A stretch of DNA of 64,000 bases from Myxococcales bacterium (GTDB lineage Bacteria > Myxococcota_A > Polyangia > Haliangiales > Haliangiaceae), in contig JADJUW010000001.1 in assembly GCA_016716835.1 (NCBI GenBank), forward strand, positions 2,942,001-3,006,000. Reading direction: 5' to 3'. Positions 9,135 through 18,072 of this stretch are shown in pieces (the stretch's first letter is position 1; every line of letters starts with the position of its first letter). The notes beneath the pieces were generated by a model, which ran no database searches, was not told the origin of the DNA, and was given only the letters and a program-made list of their open reading frames with translations. The translations under genes and the position numbers were made by a program.

Positions 9135-10363
9135 TTGCGCTTCTGTTAACGTGCGGCCTTGGCGCAAGCACGCACGCGCCCTGGTCGTCGCCTTGGTGGG
9201 CGGAACAGGCTGCTTGCTATCTCGATAGCGCCAGCTACCGGCGCGCATCGCTTGAGGCGTCGCTGACCAATCCTAGTAACAGCTACTCGCGCCACCGCCT
9301 CGCATTTTATGGGCTCGGCGATCGCGGCTGGGACGCACTCCCGGTGTGGAATCCACGAAGCGTGCCGCTTACGCGCGCGATGTCTGACGAGCTAGCGCGC
9401 GGCACCATGCCGAGCATGTCCGCGGCGACAACGCCGTTGTGGGACGGCGCGCGGCCTGAATTCGCCCTGACGCGGCCCGAGCTCGCGCGCCAGCTTGGCC
9501 TGCAGGCCGATGGCGACGGCAACCCACTCGGCGTCGTGCTCTTTACCGACGTCGACGGCACAACCCGCGTGGGCATCACCTGCGCGCTCTGCCACACCGC
9601 GCGCGGTGCGCAAGGTGCCGTCGTGGTCGGCCGCGCCCGCCGCGAGCTCGACTACGGCGCGATTCGTTTGGCCTACGGTGCCGCTACAGGCGAACCGATT
9701 GAACCCGGTCTGGCGAAACGCCTCGCAACCTGGGGCCCCGGCCGCGCCGATGTCACCGAAGACAACGACGAAGATCCGGTGGCCATTCCGGATCTGTGGG
9801 GCCTACGCTTCCAAACAACGCTTACCCAGGCGGGCACTATCGCTAATATTGGCCCTGTAGCGCTCGCAATCCGCCAGGAAACGCAATTGCTGCATGCGAA
9901 CCGTCAACGCATTCGCCCGCCGCGCGAGCTGGCGTGGGCCTTGGCGAGGTTTGTCTATGAGCTCGAGCCGCCGCCGGTTGCTGTCACAACGACCTCCCCC
10001 GCTATGCGTTCCCGCGGCGCCGCCGTCTTTGAAAGCGAGTGCCGCCACTGCCATCGCAACGAGGCATACGGCGGTTCACTCATCGCCGCCACGCGCGTCG
10101 GCACCAACCCCGCGCTCGCCCATGGCACTGCACGCGGCACCGGCTACTATCGCGTGCCAGCGCTCCTCCGCGTCTGCGACGGCGCGCCGTACTTGCACGA
10201 TGGCTCGGTGCGCTCGCTTGCCGAATTGCTCTCGCCTCGTCGCTTGCTTGCCGCGTACACCGGCGGCGCGCATGGTGCTGGCGCCATCGCCGGCCACGAA
10301 TTTGGCTTTGACTTGCGCCCCACCGAACGCGCCGCGCTCATCGCATTTTTATGCGGGTTGTAA
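9122..10363 (+). CDS. Periplasmic di-haem cytochrome c family protein
   Basis: The 413-residue product has a signal peptide (RAVIALLLTCGLGASTHA) and two haem-c attachment motifs, CALCH at residue 154 and CRHCH at residue 307, so it should bind two covalent haems in the periplasm. The second motif lies in a class-I-like C-terminal cytochrome domain containing the YRVPALLRVCDGAPYLHDGS segment, also seen in di-haem peroxidase and thiol-oxidoreductase-type proteins. It is distantly related in layout to the cytochrome at 18073-19461. The start overlaps the end of the Cys-rich protein upstream. The electron partner and substrate are not evident. Confidence 0.8.
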   Translation: MRAVIALLLTCGLGASTHAPWSSPWWAEQAACYLDSASYRRASLEASLTNPSNSYSRHRLAFYGLGDRGWDALPVWNPRSVPLTRAMSDELARGTMPSMSAATTPLWDGARPEFALTRPELARQLGLQADGDGNPLGVVLFTDVDGTTRVGITCALCHTARGAQGAVVVGRARRELDYGAIRLAYGAATGEPIEPGLAKRLATWGPGRADVTEDNDEDPVAIPDLWGLRFQTTLTQAGTIANIGPVALAIRQETQLLHANRQRIRPPRELAWALARFVYELEPPPVAVTTTSPAMRSRGAAVFESECRHCHRNEAYGGSLIAATRVGTNPALAHGTARGTGYYRVPALLRVCDGAPYLHDGSVRSLAELLSPRRLLAAYTGGAHGAGAIAGHEFGFDLRPTERAALIAFLCGL

Positions 10364-10372
10364 CCGCGCCAT

Positions 10373-11053
10373 TTACGTTTTCACGAGCGGATCAACAATG
10401 ATCGACACCGCGGTCGACGTTTTTGTTACGCGCTGCTCGCCAACCGCAATTGTCACGCGCACCGAGAGCCCTCCGCGAGCGCCCGCGCCATAGCGACCGC
10501 CCGGCACCTTGGCCCAATCTGGCGCGCTAAGAGCATACGAAACCTTTAGCTCGCCCGGCTCGGGCACGAATCCATCCCAGGCTTGATAGCTGCTAGAGGC
10601 GTCGACCCATTTCGTCGCGTCTTGCGCCACCAGCTCGCTAAGCAGCGCACCGTCGGCGTCTAGTAGTTCGACCTTGACGATCTCAATCTTGATCGCCGGG
10701 CCAAGACCGCGTGTCGTCAGCGCGAGCTGCATCGACGACGGTTGACACGGACCAATTCTGTCGCAGTTGGCTCCCGCACAATTGCTCTTGCCGAGGGACG
10801 CCTCGGACTTAACAGCACGCTTGCTTTTTGCCGGCCCGCAGTCCTCGCCCAGCGCAACCGACGAAATTGTAAATTCGGTCGCTAGGCGGCCTGGGGGCGT
10901 TGCGCCGACTTCGCCTGCCTTGCCGTCCATAGCCTCACCAGGCGTTGCTGAGCTTGACGTTCTCTTTCCACTGCTGCCGGGCTTATCCAACGACGAGCAC
11001 GCGATCCATAGCGGCAGCATCACAACCCCATACATGGCAAGCCGTCGCATCAT
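10373..11053 (-). CDS. Putative lipoprotein, paralogue of the neighbouring gene
   Basis: The 226-residue product has an N-terminal signal peptide with lipobox WIAC and a Ser/Gly/Lys-rich linker. The following domain contains ISSVALGEDCG, GPCQPSSMQLALTTRGLG, IKIEIVKVELLDADGALLSEL and VPGGRYGAGARGGLSVRVTI. All of these elements recur in the gene at 11097-11834, so the pair arose by tandem duplication. The beta-strand-rich domain resembles an immunoglobulin-like or adhesin-type fold, but no family is recognised. Confidence 0.7.
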   Translation of the reverse strand: MMRRLAMYGVVMLPLWIACSSLDKPGSSGKRTSSSATPGEAMDGKAGEVGATPPGRLATEFTISSVALGEDCGPAKSKRAVKSEASLGKSNCAGANCDRIGPCQPSSMQLALTTRGLGPAIKIEIVKVELLDADGALLSELVAQDATKWVDASSSYQAWDGFVPEPGELKVSYALSAPDWAKVPGGRYGAGARGGLSVRVTIAVGEQRVTKTSTAVSIIVDPLVKT

Positions 11054-11096
11054 GCGTCCATTTTAGCACGAGCGCGGTCGTCGCGCGAACCGATCT

Positions 11097-11834
11097 CTAG
11101 GTCACCACTTGCGGGTCGACCATCACCGACACCGCGGTCGCGCTCTTGGTGACGCGCTGATCGCCAATTGCGACCGTCACCCGCACCGACAAGCCAGCGG
11201 CGCTGCCATAACGACCACCCGGCACTTTGGACCAGTCGGGCGCGCTCAGCGAAAACATGGCCTTGAGATCGCCCGCGGTCGCTACGTTGCCATCCCATGG
11301 CCCGTAGTTGCCGCTGGCGTCTTGCCATAGCTGCGGCCGGCGCGCCGCGAGCTCGCCAATCACCGCGCCGCTCGCATCGAGCAATTCCACCTTGACGATT
11401 TCGATTTTGGTTGCCGAGCCGGTGCCCTTGGCCGCAAGCGCGAGCTGCATCGACGATTGCTGGCACGGCCCAAAGCCACGACCGCAACCTTCGCCCGCAC
11501 AATCGCTTGCGGCAAAACCCGCGCGTCGCTTGGCCGAAACCTCAGAGCTCTCGGCTTCCGCGGCAAGCGCCGGCGGCGACGACGGCACCGCCGAACTGGG
11601 CGCTTGATTGGCCGCGCGCGCAGCCGGTGAGTCCGCCATCGGCGGCGCGGCAGGCTTGGCAGCCACCGGATCTGGACAATCGCTGCCCAGATTCACCGAC
11701 GACACCGTGAGGTCAACCTCTAGCGACGCCGCCTTAGGTGGCGTCAGGCTGCCTCCACCGGACTTATCAGGCGACGAGCAGGCCGCCGCAGCGAACAAGC
11801 CTAGCGAGACGAATAGATAACGCGTTGATCTCAT
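11097..11834 (-). CDS. Putative lipoprotein, paralogue of the neighbouring gene
   Basis: The 245-residue product has a signal peptide ending in a lipobox (AAAC at about residue 19), an Ala/Pro-rich linker longer than that of its paralogue, then the shared domain: SSVNLGSDCPD, EGCGRGFGPCQQSSMQLAL, IKVEIVKVELL-type strand (here TKIEIVKVELLDASGA), a WDGNVATAGDLKAMFSLSAPDW segment and a C-terminal QRVTKSATAVSVMVDP. The four conserved cysteines probably form disulphides. It sits directly upstream (on the minus strand) of its paralogue and downstream of the ATP synthase genes, with no visible functional link to them. Function unknown. Confidence 0.7.
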   Translation of the reverse strand: MRSTRYLFVSLGLFAAAACSSPDKSGGGSLTPPKAASLEVDLTVSSVNLGSDCPDPVAAKPAAPPMADSPAARAANQAPSSAVPSSPPALAAEAESSEVSAKRRAGFAASDCAGEGCGRGFGPCQQSSMQLALAAKGTGSATKIEIVKVELLDASGAVIGELAARRPQLWQDASGNYGPWDGNVATAGDLKAMFSLSAPDWSKVPGGRYGSAAGLSVRVTVAIGDQRVTKSATAVSVMVDPQVVT

Positions 11835-11927
11835 AGCGGCAGGCTATCACGTCGCCGATACCGATGGGAATTTGCCCCAGCCGGCTTATAGCCTGTACCG
11901 ACGCGACCGCCTCCGCGAGCACGCGAG

Positions 11928-12350
11928 CTAGTTCGAAACCGCGTCGAGCTGCGCCTGCGCCCAGGCGCGGCGGATTTGCAGCACGTGCCAGTCGCCATCG
12001 AGCGGGGCGCCTTGCAGCTTGGCGATTTCGGCGTCGGCGGCGGCGAGCTCGGCGCGCGCGGTGGCGACGTCGACGTTGCTGCCGTGCACGGCCTCTTCGA
12101 CGAGCACCTCGATGGTGCCGGTTTCGTTGATGCGCAGATAGCCCGAGCCAACCGCGTAGCGCGCGGCGACCACGATGCCGCCGGTCGAGCCCAAGGTGAG
12201 CACGCCGGGCTTGATCGCGACCAGCATCGGCAAGTGGCCAGGCAACACCTGAAACTCGCCGAGCTCGCCAGGCGCGGTGACATAGCCCGCGTCGGTTTGC
12301 GCGAGCACGCCGCGTGGCGTGACGATGTTGATGGTGATGGCGCTAGACAC
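11928..12350 (-). CDS. atpC: ATP synthase F1 subunit epsilon
   Basis: Central-stalk subunit that couples rotation to Fo and can inhibit ATP hydrolysis. The 140-residue product starts SSAITINIVTPRGVLAQTDAGYVTAPGELGEFQVLPGHLP, the canonical N-terminal beta-sandwich, and ends with the two-helix hairpin (RAELAAADAEIAKLQ). It directly abuts atpD with no gap, so it is the last gene of the alpha-gamma-beta-epsilon operon. Confidence 0.97.
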   Translation of the reverse strand: MSSAITINIVTPRGVLAQTDAGYVTAPGELGEFQVLPGHLPMLVAIKPGVLTLGSTGGIVVAARYAVGSGYLRINETGTIEVLVEEAVHGSNVDVATARAELAAADAEIAKLQGAPLDGDWHVLQIRRAWAQAQLDAVSN

Positions 12351-13799
12351 TTAGTTCGCCTTTTTCGCCAGCTCGACGGCCTTGGCGCGCACGTCGTCGA
12401 TGGTGCCGACCATTTCAAACGCTTGCTCGGGGAGGTCGTCGCACTTGCCGGAGAGGATTTCCTCGAACGAGCGCACGGTGTCGTCCTTGGAGACGAACAC
12501 GCCGGCCAGACCGGTGAAGGTTTCGGCGACGTGGAACGGCTGGCCCATGAACTTTTCGATCTTACGCGCGCGCGACACGGTTTGCTTGTCGTCTTCGGAG
12601 AGCTCGTCCATGCCGAGAATGGCGATGATGTCTTGTAGATCCTTGTAGCGCTGCAGAATCCGTTGCACTTCGCGGGCGACCTTGTAGTGGCGGTCGCCGA
12701 CGACGGCCGGGGTGAGAATGGTAGAGGTGGAGTCGAGCGGATCGACGGCAGGGTAAATGCCTTTTTCCGAAATCGCCCGGTTGAGCACCGTGGTGGCATC
12801 GAGGTGGGCAAACGCGGTGGCGGGCGCGGGGTCGGTCAAGTCGTCGGCGGGGACGTAAATCGCCTGCACCGAGGTAATCGAACCGTCCTTGGTCGAGGTG
12901 ATGCGCTCTTGCAGGCCGCCCATTTCGGTCGACAGCGTGGGCTGATAACCGACGGCGGAAGGAATCCGGCCGAGGAGCGCCGAGGTTTCCGAACCGGCTT
13001 GCGTGAAGCGGAAGATGTTGTCGACAAACAGGAGCAAGTCTTGTTTTTCGACGTCGCGGAAGTATTCGGCGATGGTCAGCGCGGTGAGCGCGACGCGGGC
13101 GCGGGCGCCAGGCGGTTCGTTCATTTGGCCGAACACCAGCGCGGTATTGGAGAGCACCGAGTTGCCGTTCGACATCTTGGCTTCCGCCAATTCGTGCATC
13201 AAGTCGTTGCCTTCGCGGGTGCGCTCGCCGACGCCGGCGAACACCGAATACGAACCCGACTTCTTGGCGACGTTGTTGATCAGCTCTTGGATGAGCACCG
13301 TCTTGCCGACGCCGGCGCCGCCGAAGAGGCCGATCTTGCCGCCCTTGCGGTATGGCGCGAGCAAGTCGATGACCTTAATTCCGGTCTCGAACATTTCGAC
13401 GCTAACCGATTGGTCGACAAACTTTGGCGCCGAGCGGTGAATTGGCGAGGTCTTGGTCGCGCCGGTGGGGCCACGCTCGTCAACGGGTTCGCCGATGACG
13501 TTCAAGATGCGGCCGAGGACTTCTTTGCCAACCGGCACCGAGATGGGTGATCCGGAATTTTTCACGGCCTGGCCACGGACGAGGCCGTCAGTGTTGTCCA
13601 TGGCGATGCAGCGCACCATCTTCTCGCCGAGATGCTGCGCGACTTCGACCGTGAGGTTGTCGGCGCGCTTGTCGATCGACGGGTTGGTGATGAGGAGCGC
13701 GGTGTTGATTTCGGGCAATTGCGCCGAATCGAACGCCACGTCGACGACGGGGCCAATGACTTGAACAACGCGACCAATTGAGTTTGCTGAGGTAGCCAT
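12351..13799 (-). CDS. atpD: ATP synthase F1 subunit beta (catalytic)
   Basis: Catalytic subunit that makes ATP at the alpha/beta interfaces. The 482-residue product has Walker A GGAGVGKTVLIQE, the GERTREGNDL and ALVFGQMNEPPGARARV signatures, and the DELSEDD loop near the C-terminus that contacts the central stalk. Length and motifs are normal. It lies four bases after atpG and abuts atpC in one transcription unit. A long open frame antisense to this gene is a codon-bias artefact. Confidence 0.98.
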   Translation of the reverse strand: MATSANSIGRVVQVIGPVVDVAFDSAQLPEINTALLITNPSIDKRADNLTVEVAQHLGEKMVRCIAMDNTDGLVRGQAVKNSGSPISVPVGKEVLGRILNVIGEPVDERGPTGATKTSPIHRSAPKFVDQSVSVEMFETGIKVIDLLAPYRKGGKIGLFGGAGVGKTVLIQELINNVAKKSGSYSVFAGVGERTREGNDLMHELAEAKMSNGNSVLSNTALVFGQMNEPPGARARVALTALTIAEYFRDVEKQDLLLFVDNIFRFTQAGSETSALLGRIPSAVGYQPTLSTEMGGLQERITSTKDGSITSVQAIYVPADDLTDPAPATAFAHLDATTVLNRAISEKGIYPAVDPLDSTSTILTPAVVGDRHYKVAREVQRILQRYKDLQDIIAILGMDELSEDDKQTVSRARKIEKFMGQPFHVAETFTGLAGVFVSKDDTVRSFEEILSGKCDDLPEQAFEMVGTIDDVRAKAVELAKKAN

Positions 13800-13802
13800 G
13801 GT

Positions 13803-14729
13803 TTATCCTTTGAGTGCTTCTGCGCCGCCAATGATTTCCAAGAGCTCCTTGGTAATCGAGGCCTGACGGGCGCGGTTATATTGCAGGGTGAGCTTGCTGA
13901 TCATTTCGCCGGCGTTCTTGGTCGCGCTTTCCATGCTGGACATGCGCGAGCCAAATTCCGACGCGATGGATTCTAAAATGGCGCGATAGAGCACGATCTG
14001 TACGTAGAGCGGCGCCAAGCGCGCGAGGAGCTCGGTCTTGCCGGGTTCGTAGAGGTAGTCGACGCCGGCGCCCGAGGCACCGTCGCTACCATGGGCTGGT
14101 GCGGCTGGCGCATCGCCTTTGGCGGCGGCAACCACTTCCGGCACGATCGGCAACAGCTGTTTGTGTTGCACGACTTGCGAGATGGCGCTGTGAAATTCGT
14201 TGTAGACGAAAATCACGCGGTCGACGTTGCCGGCCAAGAAATCGGCCGAGATGCGCGTGGCGAGTTCGCGCGAGGCTTGCAGCGCGTTGGCCGATTGCGG
14301 CGCAGCGTCGAAGCTGCCGATGTTGGCGTTGCGACGGGCAAAATAGCCGTTGGCCTTCTTGCCGATCGCCAGCAGCGTGACGTCGCAGTTTGCGAGTTCG
14401 GTGCGCATGAGCAGCTCGACGCGCTTGATGACGTTGGTGTTAAACGCGCCGGCGAGGCCGCGGTCAGACGACAACACCAAGATGTGGACGCGCTCTTTTT
14501 TGCCTTCGGCGACGGTGGGCTTAACAAACAGCGGGTGCGCTGCCTCGCCGGCGACCGCGACTAACTCCGACACGACTTGCGTCAGCGTCATGGTGTACGG
14601 CCGCGCCGCCGTGATCGCTTCCTGCGCACGACGCAGGCGCGCCGCCGCGACCAGCTTCATCGCGCGCGTGATCTTGCGGGTGTTTTTCACCGAGCCGATA
14701 CGCGTGCGGATTGACTTTAATGAGGGCAT
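13803..14729 (-). CDS. atpG: ATP synthase F1 subunit gamma
   Basis: Rotor shaft of the F1 head. The 308-residue product starts PSLKSIRTRIGSVKNTRKITRAMKLVAA and ends SMESATKNAGEMISKLTLQYNRARQASITKELLEI, the paired N- and C-terminal helices that form the coiled-coil shaft. An insert of about 25 residues rich in Ala/Gly/Asp (around residues 205-232) makes it somewhat longer than the usual ~290 residues; the insert lies in the globular part. Located between atpA and atpD with gaps under 10 bases. Confidence 0.97.
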   Translation of the reverse strand: MPSLKSIRTRIGSVKNTRKITRAMKLVAAARLRRAQEAITAARPYTMTLTQVVSELVAVAGEAAHPLFVKPTVAEGKKERVHILVLSSDRGLAGAFNTNVIKRVELLMRTELANCDVTLLAIGKKANGYFARRNANIGSFDAAPQSANALQASRELATRISADFLAGNVDRVIFVYNEFHSAISQVVQHKQLLPIVPEVVAAAKGDAPAAPAHGSDGASGAGVDYLYEPGKTELLARLAPLYVQIVLYRAILESIASEFGSRMSSMESATKNAGEMISKLTLQYNRARQASITKELLEIIGGAEALKG

Positions 14730-14738
14730 GGACGCTCC

Positions 14739-16259
<1,521 letters not shown>

Positions 16260-16388
16260 GGTGTTGCCTTTTGATCCGTAATTCTGCGTTGTAGGCAGGG
16301 CCTAGGGGTTGTCCTGCGGGGTCTGCGTCAATTAGTCAAGTGGCCGATTCTGCTCACTTTTTATTGATATTGTCCCCGGGTCGAGGCG

Positions 16389-16417
16389 CTTATACGCTGC
16401 GGCCAAAACCGTGTCAA
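16389..16417 (-). promoter_or_regulatory. Sigma-70-type promoter of the atpAGDC operon
   Basis: On the minus strand this reads TTGACA (16412-16417), a 17-base spacer, then TATAAG (16389-16394), nearly perfect vegetative consensus. Transcription would begin near 16382, giving an untranslated leader of roughly 120 bases before atpA. The whole block, including the spacer, closely resembles the promoter upstream of atpF' at 35432-35461. Confidence 0.8.
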
Positions 16418-16535
16418 CGCGTCCGCCCGCCGCTGGCGCGACATTTAACGCCTAGGATAATGAAGCCACGCCACAGTGAACTCGCCTCATTCTTTGTGCT
16501 CATTGGCGATCACTCGTATGTGCTAACCTGGCGGT

Positions 16536-16712
16536 GTGATTGCAATCGATTTGACGCCAAGCAGGGGTGAAGACCTGACCCTGATTGACGAGTGCTTGCG
16601 GCTCTCGCCAACCGAGCGGGTCATGCGCAATCAGGACGCCATCGATGCCGTCGCCGAGTTGCGAAAATCGTTCCATGAAGCCGTTGCTAACCGCGCTCCA
16701 GCGCCTCGTTGA
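16536..16712 (+). CDS. Small protein, partner of a nucleotidyltransferase-like gene
   Basis: A 58-residue frame starting at GTG: MIAIDLTPSRGEDLTLIDEC at the N-terminus, then LRLSPTERVMRNQDAIDAVAELRKSF. Short proteins with this LRLTPxxRV...ELR pattern are commonly encoded immediately upstream of stand-alone nucleotidyltransferase-fold proteins. Its 3' end overlaps the start of the next frame by 38 bases, which supports translational coupling of a real pair. It may be an antitoxin-like or accessory subunit; this is inference from context. Confidence 0.5.
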   Translation: MIAIDLTPSRGEDLTLIDECLRLSPTERVMRNQDAIDAVAELRKSFHEAVANRAPAPR

Positions 16713-16959
16713 GGGCAACGTCGAGTTCATCGTCGTCGGCGGCCTCGCCTGCGTCATCCAAGGCGCGTTGCAGGGCGGCGTGGCCTATGACGAACTGATG
16801 CCGCACACCGTGCAGATTGCGGTAGGTGGCGCGACATGCGCAATTCTGCAGCTAAGCGAGATTATCCGCCTTAAGCAAATTGAGCCGCGCGACAAAGACA
16901 ACGCGCAATTGCCCGTGCTGCTCGCCACGTTGCGGCGCCTTAACGACCGCGACGCGTGA
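16675..16959 (+). pseudogene. Nucleotidyltransferase-fold remnant with an internal in-frame deletion
   Basis: The 94-residue product starts MKPLLTALQRLVEGNVEFIVVGGLACVIQGA, the beginning of a MNT/AbiEii-type nucleotidyltransferase, and ends with the typical C-terminal part (AYDELMPHTVQIAVGG, LSEIIRLKQIEPRDKDNAQLPVLLATL). The ~70-80 residues in between, including the DxD metal-binding segment that normally follows the GG motif, are absent. The family usually has about 170-190 residues, so this is best read as a decayed, catalytically dead gene. It could still act as a regulator. The ATG at 16675 lies inside the small partner gene. Confidence 0.55.
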
Positions 16960-16984
16960 GTTCCCGGCCCTGCGACGAAACCGG

Positions 16985-17821
16985 CTACTGCCAGCTGGCG
17001 TCGATCCACATCCACGTGGAGCCGCGTTGCTCCCAGCGACCGGCGACATAGGTCTTGTCGCGTTGCGCGCGCTGGCGAAAGCCGGCCTGCCAATGCCAAT
17101 CGCCATTTTTCCACGTCCAGCGGCCGTTCACCCAAATACGGCCGCGACCGGCCACGGCGGTTTCGACGCGAGGTGCGGGCGGCGCGAAGTCGGGCTGCAT
17201 CGGCGCGATGGTCCAGCCGCCGGTTTGGATCCACGTCGAATTTTCCTGTTTCCATGTCCGCGGCACAAAGCGTTGGCGGGCGCGCTGGCGCTCGAAGTGG
17301 CCGGCCTGCCATTGCCAGGCGCCATTTTGCCAACGCCAATCGCCAGCGACCCAAACGCTGCCCCAACGCGCACGCGGGGTGCGTTCAACGCGAGGCGCGG
17401 GAGGCGCATGATCTGGCGTTAGCGGCGCGGGCTCCCAGCGATGATCGACCCACGACCAATTGGCGCCATCTTGTTTCCACTGGCCTTGCTGCCAGCGCTG
17501 CTGGCGACGCGCGCGCTCGAAGCGGCCGGCCTGCCATCGCCATTGCGAGTTGCGCCATTGCCAGCTGCCCGGCACCCAGACCGAGCCCCGCCGCGCTCGC
17601 GCGCGCTCTTGCCGAGCGGCGGGTGGCGCCGAGTTGGGTGTGCCTAAGGTAATATGGGCGCTTCCGGTAAGACCGATTTGCCCCGGCGTGTGAGTTCGAT
17701 CACGGTCTCCACGCTTGTCGCGGCCTTTGTCCCCATCGGGATCGGCGGCGGCAACTCCTACTAGATTTGCGATGACCATCGACGACGCGATGAGCAGGCG
17801 ACACGTTTTTTTCCACTGCAT
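16985..17821 (-). CDS. Exported Trp-rich YXWGXW-type repeat protein
   Basis: The 278-residue product has a signal peptide (ending near VAAADPDGD), a charged linker, then three repeats of about 75-80 residues. Each repeat starts with a WV.G.W.W.NG.W.WQAG motif, continues with basic residues and ends W......W, and the repeats are separated by an APPAPRVE linker. The pattern matches the YXWGXW repeat proteins, secreted proteins of unknown function common in Myxococcota and other proteobacteria. Start: the ATG at 17821 has an AGGAG ribosome site eight bases upstream; a GTG three codons earlier is the alternative. Confidence 0.8.
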   Translation of the reverse strand: MQWKKTCRLLIASSMVIANLVGVAAADPDGDKGRDKRGDRDRTHTPGQIGLTGSAHITLGTPNSAPPAARQERARARRGSVWVPGSWQWRNSQWRWQAGRFERARRQQRWQQGQWKQDGANWSWVDHRWEPAPLTPDHAPPAPRVERTPRARWGSVWVAGDWRWQNGAWQWQAGHFERQRARQRFVPRTWKQENSTWIQTGGWTIAPMQPDFAPPAPRVETAVAGRGRIWVNGRWTWKNGDWHWQAGFRQRAQRDKTYVAGRWEQRGSTWMWIDASWQ

Positions 17822-18072
17822 ATGTTTCACTCCTGATTTAATGCGAGCAAGTGCTCACGACGGAGATGACTCTATGCAGCTTGTGTGCCGCGGCGGTCAC
17901 CTAGCGCGCGGCGCGGCTGGGCCATCGCCCGCGCGGCCGCCTCGCGTGCATAGGACCGCGCGGCGGCTTGAGCATGCGCGCACGCGCTCAAGCGGGCGAT
18001 TCCGCCCGCGACAGCCCCGCGCCCGGCATAATCGCAATTGATGTCGACGCCGTTCCATGCATACTCGCGCCC

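Noticed and set aside
11831..12811. Ser/Arg/Pro-rich 326-codon frame over atpC and atpD
   Set aside because: Out-of-frame shadow on the same strand as real ATP synthase genes.
12663..13550. Long open frame antisense to atpD
   Set aside because: Shadow of the beta subunit gene in a GC-rich genome; Gly/Arg-rich product without family features.
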